DNA from: Microbacterium thalassium
GTDB taxonomy: Bacteria; Actinomycetota; Actinomycetes; Actinomycetales; Microbacteriaceae
Length of the DNA: 64,000 nucleotides
Direction: 5' to 3'
Assembly (NCBI RefSeq): GCF_014208045.1
Contig: NZ_JACHML010000001.1
Span: 3,038,001 to 3,102,000, forward strand
The notes beneath the pieces were generated by a model. That model was not told the origin of the DNA. It did no database searches and worked only from the letters and a program-made list of their open reading frames with translations. Made by a program: the position numbers and the translations under genes. This document shows positions 58,037 to 64,000 of the stretch, piece by piece. Every line of letters begins with the position of its first letter. Positions within the stretch are counted from its first letter, which is position 1.

Positions 58037-58764
58037 CCGCGCTCGTCGGAGTCGTCGTCATCGTCGGACTCATCGTCGTCGGACTCGTCGTCATCGTCGT
58101 CGTCGGATTCGTCGTCATCGTCGGACTCATCGTCATCGTCGGAGTCGTCATCATCGGACCCGTCGGACTCGTCATCGTCGTCGTCAGACTCGTCATCGTC
58201 ATCGGACTCACCGTCATCCTCGGAGTCGTCATCCTCATCATCGGGCTGCTGCTCGTCGAGCTCGTCGATGTCGACGCCGTCGACGTCGCCCGCGTGGAGG
58301 ATCGGGGACCCGTCCGGGTCGAAGTCCGATTCGTCCATGTCGTCGACGTCGTCGAGGTCCTCGTCTTCGAGACCGCTTTCGTCGGCATCCGACGCGTCGT
58401 CCGCACCCTCGGCCTCCTCGGCCGCGGCGGCCTCGGCGGCTGCCGCCTGCGCAGCCTGATAGTCCGCGAGGCGCTCGGCCCACGGCACCCAGTCCGGAGC
58501 CAGCAGCGCGCCGTCGCCGGGCAGCAGCTCGGCCTCGAGCACGGTCGGCTCGGCGTCGTCGACGCGGGCGACGCTCACCGTCCAGTACCACCCGGGGTAG
58601 CCGCCCAGGCGGTTCTCGAAGCGCAGCGACACCACGCCGTCGGCCTCGAGCCGGTAGCCGGCGGCCGGGCCGACCGAGGCGGGCGTCGTGATCTCGTGCA
58701 GCGCGGCCAGGGCGAGGTCGCGCGCGTCCAGCAGGGCCGGATCGGCGTCAGGCGTCGAGCTCAT
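58033..58764 (-). CDS. DUF3027 protein with long acidic Asp/Ser tail
   Basis: 243 residues. Residues about 10-110 match DUF3027 (YRLEADGVVSLRFENRLGGYPGWYWTVSVARVDDAEPTVLEAELLPGDGALLAPDWVPWAERLADYQA). From about residue 120 on it is almost only Asp, Glu and Ser (long DDDDESDD runs), intrinsically disordered and strongly acidic. DUF3027 genes lie beside cspA-type genes across actinobacteria. The tail could mimic nucleic acid or chaperone a basic partner. It overlaps both neighbouring genes. Confidence 0.87.
   Translation of the reverse strand: MSSTPDADPALLDARDLALAALHEITTPASVGPAAGYRLEADGVVSLRFENRLGGYPGWYWTVSVARVDDAEPTVLEAELLPGDGALLAPDWVPWAERLADYQAAQAAAAEAAAAEEAEGADDASDADESGLEDEDLDDVDDMDESDFDPDGSPILHAGDVDGVDIDELDEQQPDDEDDDSEDDGESDDDDESDDDDDESDGSDDDDSDDDDESDDDDESDDDDDDESDDDESDDDDDSDERG
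58040..58230 (-). repeat. Low-complexity TCG/TCA tract encoding the acidic tail
   Basis: About 190 bp built from short GAC/GAT/GAG/TCC codons (plus-strand TCGTCATCGTC-type repeats). It encodes the Asp/Ser tail of the DUF3027 protein. The tract is likely to vary in length between strains. Confidence 0.7.
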
Positions 58765-59131
58765 CGGCGACCTTGCGCAGCACGGCTGCGACCTTCTTCG
58801 CGTGGCTGCCGCTCGGGTAGCGTCCGCGGCGCAGATCGCCGCCGATGCCGTCGAGGAGCTTCACGAGGTCCTCGACGATGATCGCCATGTCGTCGGCCGG
58901 CTTGCGCGAGCGCTTGGCGAGGCTGACGGGAGCCTCGAGGAACCGCACCGACAGCGCCTGCGGGCCCTTGCGGCCGTCGGCGACGCCGAACTCGAGACGA
59001 GCCCCCTGCTTGGGCGCGGGGGATCCGGCGGGAAGGGCGCTGGCGTGCAGGAACACGTCCTGACCGTCATCGGCGGCGATGAAGCCGAATCCCTTGTCCT
59101 CGTCGTAGAACCTGACCTTGCCGGTGGGCAT
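58748..59131 (-). CDS. Cold-shock-domain protein with C-terminal extension
   Basis: 127 residues. The CSD occupies residues 1-70 with RNP1 KGFGFIAAD and RNP2 DVFLHAS. The C-terminal 55 residues (LAKRSRKPADDMAIIVEDLVKLLDGIGGDLRRGRYPSGSHAKKVAAVLRKVADELDA) are an actinobacterial extension absent from classical CspA. It binds single-stranded RNA/DNA as a chaperone. It is the first gene of a four-gene overlapping operon. A GAGG-type site precedes the ATG. Confidence 0.92.
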   Translation of the reverse strand: MPTGKVRFYDEDKGFGFIAADDGQDVFLHASALPAGSPAPKQGARLEFGVADGRKGPQALSVRFLEAPVSLAKRSRKPADDMAIIVEDLVKLLDGIGGDLRRGRYPSGSHAKKVAAVLRKVADELDA

Positions 59132-59230
59132 CGCGCGAACCTCGCATGAGAAGAGCCCGCGGTCGCGGGCATGACGGAACCCGGGGTGGATGGACCCCGA
59201 CCTCCAGACTACGGCACGCGCGGCACCGGG

Positions 59231-59236
59231 TACGCT
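59231..59236 (+). promoter_or_regulatory. -10 box of the small membrane protein gene
   Basis: TACGCT ends 7 nt before the ATG at 59244, the same leaderless layout as elsewhere in the window. Confidence 0.5.
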
Positions 59237-59243
59237 GGAGCGA

Positions 59244-59510
59244 ATGAGCACCCGAACTCCGGGCGACGACGTCCCCGTCCGCCCGATCGACCGCCTCCTG
59301 GCCTTCATGTCGCTGGGACTGCTGCTGCTGTCGGTCCTGGCGTTCTTCGCGATCATGATCGGATCCAGCACCGGCGCCGACATGTCGGCAGGCGTCTGGC
59401 CGGCGGTCGGCATCCTGGTCTACATCGCGCCCGTCGTCGCGTTCATCCTCCTGCTGACGGTGCTCGTCATGAGCCTCGTCCGTCGCTCCCGGGCGAACCG
59501 AGGCGACTGA
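59244..59510 (+). CDS. Small two-helix membrane protein
   Basis: 88 residues. Two transmembrane helices (LLAFMSLGLLLLSVLAFFAIMIG and GILVYIAPVVAFILLLTVLVM) are separated by a short outer loop, with basic residues at the C-terminus. No family was recognised. It starts leaderless and the Helicase_C_3 gene begins with the very next base after its stop, so the two are translationally coupled. This pairing with a helicase-like gene is of interest. Confidence 0.75.
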   Translation: MSTRTPGDDVPVRPIDRLLAFMSLGLLLLSVLAFFAIMIGSSTGADMSAGVWPAVGILVYIAPVVAFILLLTVLVMSLVRRSRANRGD

Positions 59511-61238
59511 GTGCCCTCCGACGAGCGCGCACTCGCGACGTGGCTGGCCACTCGCGAGGACGCCGCGCTCGCGGAGATCCTCGCCGCGCGCAGCGTCTCG
59601 ACGTCGGCGTCGTGGCAGGACTTCTTCGACGCCGCCGACGGTCTGCTCGACGCCGGCTCGCTCGACCGCGCGATCACGGGTCTCGAGCGCGAGACGCTCA
59701 TCGCCCTGCTCGCCGACGAGCCGCCCGCCGCGGGCCGGGTGCGGGAGCGCCTGGCGACGCTCGCCCTGCTCGGCGAGGACGGGCGCCCGCTCCCGCTCGT
59801 GCGCGATCGGGCCGAGGCGCTCCGGTCCTCCGCACCGGATGCGTTCACGGAACCGGCCGCTCCCCCGCCGCCGGCGCCCTCCGAAGCCCGCCAGGCGGCC
59901 GCCGCCGCCGAGCGGCTCTTCACGACGTCGGGCGCACTGGCCGACGTCCTGCTCACCGCCCACGCGACGCCGCTCACCCGCACCGGGGCGGGCGCCGTCA
60001 GCGCGGTCGACCGCAAGCGCCTCATCGAATCCGGCGCCGTGCACTCCCTCGACGAGCTCGACGACCTCGTGCTGCTCGCCGAGAGCGCCGGACTCGCCGT
60101 GCCGATCGACAAGGAGTGGACCGTCACCGACACCGCGCGCGCGTGGCTCGAGGCACCCACGGCGCAGCGCTGGCTGAGCGTGGCCGACGGATTCCGCTCG
60201 TCCCTGCCCGCGGGCCTGCGCACCCCCGAGGGCGGATGGATGCCCCTGGAGCTGTGGCCCGGCGCCTACCCGCTCGATCCCGACTGGCCGGGGAGGGCCG
60301 ACCGGCTGCTGCGCGCCGCGACGCGGTGGGGCCTCGTCGCCGCCGACGGAAGCGAGCCGGCCTGGACGACGCCGCTGCGCGAGGGGCGCGCGGCCGACCC
60401 GGCGCCGCTGGCGGCCATGCTCCCCGCCGAGATCGACCGCGTGTACCTGCAGGCCGACCTCAGCGCCATCGCCCCCGGCCCCCTCGCGCCGGCGCTCGAT
60501 CTGCGCCTGCGGGCGCTGGCCCGGCGCGAATCGCGCGCGCAGGCGTCCACGTACCGTTTCACGGCGGAGTCCCTGACGGCCGCACTCACCGAGGGCGAGA
60601 CGGCGGAGTCGATCCGCGCGTTCCTCGGGGAGCTCTCGCTCACCGGCATCCCGCAGCCGCTGGAGTACCTCATCGAATCGACCTCGGCCCGGCACGGCCT
60701 GATCCGGGTCGCCGGCGACCCCGCCTCGGAGCGCACGCGCATCGACAGCGACGACCTGGGCGTGCTCGACGCCCTGTCGGTCGACCAGGCGCTGCGGCCC
60801 CTCGGTCTCATCGCCGACGGCGGCGGGCTCGTCACGCGCGTCGGGCGGGACGCCGTCTACTGGTCGCTCGCCGACGCCCGGTACCCCGTGGTCGCGATCG
60901 ACGCGGACGGCCGCACCGAGGCGATGCACCGGCGCACGGCGACCGGCACAGCGGCATCCGCTCCTGATCCGGTGCAGGCGTACGCGCCGCTCATCGAGGC
61001 CCTGCGGCAGGGTCACGGCGACTCGGGCGAGGACGCGTGGCTGCAGCGGGAGCTGGAGCAGTGGGTCCGTGCACGCGCCGAGATCGTCGTCACGGTCCGC
61101 ATGCCCGACGGCAGCGAGCGCGCGCTCACCATGGAGGCCACGGGCCTGGGCGGCGGGCGTCTGCGCGGGCGCGATCGCGCGGCCGACATCGAGCGCACGC
61201 TGCCGGTGACGAGCATCGTGAGCGTGCGCGCGGTCTGA
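59511..61238 (+). CDS. Helicase-associated (Helicase_C_3/XPB-like) domain protein
   Basis: 575 residues with no complete helicase core. The C-terminal part (residues about 330-480: VYLQADLSAIAPGPLAPALDLRLRALARRESRAQASTYRFTAESLTAALTEGETAESIRAFLGELSLTGIPQPLEYLIES) is the Helicase_C_3 domain found beside bacterial XPB. The N-terminal half is helical and uncharacterised. Family members lie next to xpb in actinobacteria, as here, with the DivIVA-like gene between them. It probably assists the XPB helicase in DNA repair. Confidence 0.85.
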   Translation: MPSDERALATWLATREDAALAEILAARSVSTSASWQDFFDAADGLLDAGSLDRAITGLERETLIALLADEPPAAGRVRERLATLALLGEDGRPLPLVRDRAEALRSSAPDAFTEPAAPPPPAPSEARQAAAAAERLFTTSGALADVLLTAHATPLTRTGAGAVSAVDRKRLIESGAVHSLDELDDLVLLAESAGLAVPIDKEWTVTDTARAWLEAPTAQRWLSVADGFRSSLPAGLRTPEGGWMPLELWPGAYPLDPDWPGRADRLLRAATRWGLVAADGSEPAWTTPLREGRAADPAPLAAMLPAEIDRVYLQADLSAIAPGPLAPALDLRLRALARRESRAQASTYRFTAESLTAALTEGETAESIRAFLGELSLTGIPQPLEYLIESTSARHGLIRVAGDPASERTRIDSDDLGVLDALSVDQALRPLGLIADGGGLVTRVGRDAVYWSLADARYPVVAIDADGRTEAMHRRTATGTAASAPDPVQAYAPLIEALRQGHGDSGEDAWLQRELEQWVRARAEIVVTVRMPDGSERALTMEATGLGGGRLRGRDRAADIERTLPVTSIVSVRAV

Positions 61239-61250
61239 GACCGCCCGCCC

Positions 61251-61574
61251 TCAGCCGTCTTCTGCCGTGCCGCCCCGCATCAGCCGGGCCTCGTGATCGC
61301 GGATCGCCGGGATGATCTCGTCGAGGAGATCGTCGACCTCATCGGCGTCATAGCCGTCGGCGAACAGCCCCGCTCTGCTGAACCGGTGGATCACCAGGTC
61401 ATCGGCGCGCAGACCGGTGGAGGACCGCCCGGACTCGTACGCCGCGAGAGCATCGGCGCACGCCTCCAGGACGCCGTCGACCTCGTCCTTGTCGAACACG
61501 TCGCCCGCGAACAGGGACAGCGGCGTCCGACGGCGGACCGGGAGGGTGAGTGCACGGACATCGGAGCTGAGCAT
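61251..61574 (-). CDS. Small DivIVA-like protein
   Basis: 107 residues with two short DivIVA-type motifs: DVFDKDEVDGVLEACADALAAYE and FADGYDADEVDDLLDEIIPAI, each with the D/Y-DxxEVD pattern of the DivIVA N-terminus. The full coiled coil is absent. It may bind membranes or DivIVA. The ATG is leaderless (TAGCGT box, 61581-61586). It is convergent with the Helicase_C_3 gene and divergent from XPB. Confidence 0.75.
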   Translation of the reverse strand: MLSSDVRALTLPVRRRTPLSLFAGDVFDKDEVDGVLEACADALAAYESGRSSTGLRADDLVIHRFSRAGLFADGYDADEVDDLLDEIIPAIRDHEARLMRGGTAEDG

Positions 61575-61580
61575 GCCGCG

Positions 61581-61586
61581 ACGCTA
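61581..61586 (-). promoter_or_regulatory. -10 box of the DivIVA-like gene
   Basis: TAGCGT on the minus strand ends 6 nt before the ATG at 61574; no ribosome-binding site is present. Confidence 0.5.
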
Positions 61587-61635
61587 CCCGGATCGGGCCG
61601 CGCGCCGCGTGAGTCCTCCACAGGCCCGACGCGAC

Positions 61636-61641
61636 TAGACT
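61636..61641 (+). promoter_or_regulatory. -10 box of xpb
   Basis: TAGACT ends 8 nt before the ATG at 61650, matching the leaderless layout of the other genes. Confidence 0.55.
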
Positions 61642-61649
61642 GGTCCGTT

Positions 61650-63311
61650 ATGGCTGACGGCCCACTCATCGTCCAGAGCGACCGCACCGTGCTGCTCGAA
61701 GTGGCACACCCCGACGCGGAGAACGCGCGGCACGAGCTCGCGATCTTCGCCGAACTCGAACGCGCCCCCGAGCACATCCACACCTACCGCATCACGCGGC
61801 TGGGGCTGTGGAACGCGCGAGCGGCGGGCCACGACGCCGAGGACATGCTCGCCACGCTCGAGCGCTGGTCGCGCTTCCCGGTGCCGCCGTCGGTGTCGAT
61901 CGACATCGCCGAGACCGTGAACCGCTACGGGCGGCTCGTCATCGAGCGCACCCCGGCCGCCGAGGACGGCACCGGCGGCGAGCTCGTGCTGCGATCGACG
62001 GATGCCGCGGTGCTCGCCGAGGTGTCGAAGAACAAGCGCATCCAGCCGCTGCTGATCGGGCATCCCTCCCCCGACACCTACGTCGTCGACCCGTGGGCGC
62101 GCGGCCACATCAAGCAGGAGCTGCTGAAGATCGGCTGGCCGGCCGAGGACCTCGCCGGGTACACGCCCGGCACGCCGCATCCGATCGACCTCGCCGAGGA
62201 CGGCTGGCACCTGCGGCCGTACCAGCGCAAGGCCGTCGACACCTTCCACGACGGCGGCTCGGGCGTCGTGGTGCTCCCCTGCGGCGCCGGCAAGACCCTC
62301 GTGGGCGCCGGGGCGATGGCGGCGACCCGGACGACCACGCTGATCCTCGTCACCAACACCGTCAGCGCCCGCCAGTGGCGCGACGAGCTGCTCAAGCGCA
62401 CGAGCCTGACCCCCGAGGAGATCGGCGAGTACTCCGGGCAGTCCAAGGAGATCAAGCCCGTCACGATCGCGACGTACCAGATCCTGACAGCCAAGCGGAA
62501 GGGCCAGTACGCGCACCTCGCGCTGCTCGACGCGCTCGACTGGGGCCTGGTCGTGTACGACGAGGTGCACCTGCTGCCCGCGCCCGTCTTCAAGCTCACC
62601 GCCGACCTGCAGGCCCGCCGGCGCCTGGGCCTGACCGCGACGCTCGTACGCGAGGACGGCCGCGAGGGCGACGTGTTCAGCCTCATCGGCCCCAAGCGCT
62701 TCGACGCGCCGTGGAAGGAGATCGAGGCGCAGGGGTTCATCTCGCCCGCCGTCTGCTACGAGGTGCGCGTGGACCTGCCGGCCGGTGAGCGTCTCGAGTA
62801 CGCCGCCGCGGCCGACGAGGAGCGCTACCGCCTCGCCGCGACGGCGCCCGCGAAGATCGGCGTGGTGCGCAGCCTCGTCGAGCGCCACCGGGGCGAGCGC
62901 ATCCTCATCATCGGCCAGTACCTGGATCAGATCGACACGCTGTCCGAGGCGCTGGGCGCCCCCAAGATCACCGGGCAGACACCCGTGGACGAGCGCGAGG
63001 AGCTGTATCAGGCGTTCCGGGAGGGCGAGATCTCGGTGCTGGTGGTCTCGAAGGTCGCGAACTTCTCGATCGACCTGCCCGAGGCATCCGTCGCCATCCA
63101 GGTGTCGGGCTCGTTCGGCTCGCGTCAGGAGGAGGCCCAGCGCCTGGGGCGCCTGCTGCGCCCGAAGAAGTCCGCCGACACCGCGAGCTTCTACACGCTC
63201 ATCGCCCGCGACACCGTCGATCAGGACTTCGCCCAGAACCGGCAGCGCTTCCTCGCCGAGCAGGGCTACAGCTACATGATCCTGGACGCCCACGAGGTCG
63301 CCGCCGCCTGA
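61650..63311 (+). CDS. DNA repair helicase, XPB type
   Basis: 553 residues. An N-terminal helicase-associated domain (about 20-120) precedes the SF2 core: Walker A LPCGAGKTLVG, DEVH box VYDEVHLLPAP, motif III LTATLVREDG, and motif VI QEEAQRLGRLLRP with KKSADTASFYTLIARDTVDQDF. It unwinds DNA 3' to 5', as in mycobacterial and archaeal XPB. It is leaderless, and the Helicase_C_3 partner lies upstream. Confidence 0.94.
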   Translation: MADGPLIVQSDRTVLLEVAHPDAENARHELAIFAELERAPEHIHTYRITRLGLWNARAAGHDAEDMLATLERWSRFPVPPSVSIDIAETVNRYGRLVIERTPAAEDGTGGELVLRSTDAAVLAEVSKNKRIQPLLIGHPSPDTYVVDPWARGHIKQELLKIGWPAEDLAGYTPGTPHPIDLAEDGWHLRPYQRKAVDTFHDGGSGVVVLPCGAGKTLVGAGAMAATRTTTLILVTNTVSARQWRDELLKRTSLTPEEIGEYSGQSKEIKPVTIATYQILTAKRKGQYAHLALLDALDWGLVVYDEVHLLPAPVFKLTADLQARRRLGLTATLVREDGREGDVFSLIGPKRFDAPWKEIEAQGFISPAVCYEVRVDLPAGERLEYAAAADEERYRLAATAPAKIGVVRSLVERHRGERILIIGQYLDQIDTLSEALGAPKITGQTPVDEREELYQAFREGEISVLVVSKVANFSIDLPEASVAIQVSGSFGSRQEEAQRLGRLLRPKKSADTASFYTLIARDTVDQDFAQNRQRFLAEQGYSYMILDAHEVAAA

Positions 63312-63341
63312 GCCCGCGGCGCGGTGTCGACTGTCGCACCG

Positions 63342-64000
63342 TCACCGCATGCGGTAGCGGAGGAACACGAACCCCTCGTCGTCGGTGATCGCGTGCACGA
63401 GGGCCATCGCACGCTCCTCCTCGGCCGCGCCCTGCAAGATGCGGCCCGCGTCCCCGCCCGCCAGCGTCGGCGACAGCGTGAGACACAGCTCGTCGACGAG
63501 GCCGTCCGCCACCAGCGCGCCGAACAGACCGGGCCCGCCCTCGCACAGGATCTGGGCGAGGCCCCGCTCGGCCAGCATGGTGCGCATGAGCGCGAGGTCG
63601 ACCGCCCGCTCGCCGCACCGCAGGACGTCGGCGACGTCCTCGAGCGCGTGCAGCCGTTCCGCGGGGGCGTGGCCGGACGTGATCACGATGGGCGTCGTGA
63701 CGGCCCCCGCGAAGAACGGGTCGGCCGGATCGAGGTCGGCACGGCCGGTGACGACGGCCAGCCGCGGCTGGGTCGGCAGCCCGTGCTCGCTGCGCCACGC
63801 GGCCAGGTCGTCGCCGACCCGCATGCCGCCGTAGCCTTCCGCGCGGACCGTTCCCGCCCCCACGACGACGACGTCCGACAGCGCCCGCAGCACCTCCATG
63901 AGCGTACGGTCCGTCTCACCGCCGAGGGCTCCGCTCCGGTCGCCCAGGGTCGCCGCGCCGTCGGCGCTCGCGACGAAGTTCATGCGCACGAGCGGCGCCG
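63342..64000 (-). CDS. RibD C-terminal/DHFR-like reductase (cut by window end)
   Basis: The frame runs off the right edge, so the N-terminus is missing; an in-frame GTG at 63989 need not be the start. Visible 219 residues fit the RibD C-terminal/pyrimidine-reductase domain: RMNFVASADGAATL, VGAGTVRAEGYGG, an ILCEGGPGLFGALVADGLVDELCLTLSPTLAGG motif and LRYRMR. Such enzymes reduce a pyrimidine or pterin substrate with NADPH. It is stand-alone, without the deaminase domain in view. Confidence 0.86.
   Translation of the reverse strand, partial: APLVRMNFVASADGAATLGDRSGALGGETDRTLMEVLRALSDVVVVGAGTVRAEGYGGMRVGDDLAAWRSEHGLPTQPRLAVVTGRADLDPADPFFAGAVTTPIVITSGHAPAERLHALEDVADVLRCGERAVDLALMRTMLAERGLAQILCEGGPGLFGALVADGLVDELCLTLSPTLAGGDAGRILQGAAEEERAMALVHAITDDEGFVFLRYRMR

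Overview
The window is about 70% GC, densely packed, and looks like the chromosome of a high-GC Gram-positive actinobacterium, most likely Microbacteriaceae (Microbacterium-like). Pointers are an MTES_1575-type helicase/nuclease protein, a DUF3027 protein beside a cold-shock-domain protein, Lsr2, actinobacterial imuA'-imuB-dnaE2, HelR, a bacterial XPB helicase and GTG/TTG starts. At least twelve genes begin 6-8 nt after a TANNNT -10 box (leaderless mRNAs). I see no transposase, integrase, phage gene, rRNA or CRISPR array. Both ends cut through genes: an acyl-CoA dehydrogenase at the left and a RibD-type reductase at the right.

Layout. 1-8.5 kb: DUF445 membrane protein, a GGCT-like protein, a SixA phosphatase, a TrmB/LuxR-type regulator divergent from a large secreted subtilase with a dockerin-like tail, and a YbaK deacylase. 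8.5-16.2 kb: P-type ATPase, VOC protein, leucine/valine-type dehydrogenase, acyl-CoA ligase, then helR behind a rifamycin-associated-element-like palindrome. 16.2-24.6 kb: a FAD oxidoreductase/GT2 pair, CPA1 antiporter, alpha/beta hydrolase, tRNA-Ala, galU with an acetyltransferase, 5-formyl-THF cycloligase, an FmdB zinc ribbon and mscL. 24.4-31.1 kb: a 1,234-residue helicase-like protein with degraded Walker motifs, an O6-alkylguanine-transferase homologue lacking its catalytic Cys, and actP with its DUF485 partner. A RamA-like regulator at 31.25-32.1 kb is divergent from the actP pair.

32.2-37.4 kb is a tightly overlapping five-gene operon: phosphodiester glycosidase, GT2-GtrA fusion, DUF4956, VTC polyphosphate-polymerase domain and a beta-helix lipoprotein. 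It carries 11-bp direct repeats typical of response-regulator sites. It is followed by an Lsr2-ABC exporter operon with three copies of a 10-bp operator-like element. 40.5-46 kb: HesB-like protein, tRNA-Arg, MFS transporter, S4 protein, PhzF protein, a zinc-ribbon/nuclease protein and a secreted Ig-like protein.

46.1-52.0 kb: the inducible mutagenesis cassette imuA'-imuB-dnaE2 with a LexA box. 52-56 kb: an HNH nuclease, a possible small transcript with a 36-aa ORF running into its terminator, a secreted M23 peptidase with an MtrA-like promoter element, a DtxR-family regulator and serC. 56-59.1 kb: an operon of a cold-shock-domain protein, DUF3027, a DEDDh exonuclease and a nucleotidyltransferase-fold protein. 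59.2-64 kb: a small membrane protein, a Helicase_C_3 protein, a DivIVA-like protein, XPB and the partial reductase.

The most interesting parts are the VTC operon with its direct repeats, the Lsr2 operator cluster, the RAE-helR unit, the Cys-less MGMT homologue, the Walker-less helicase, the nucleotidyltransferase in the cold-shock operon and the short ORF that overlaps a terminator.
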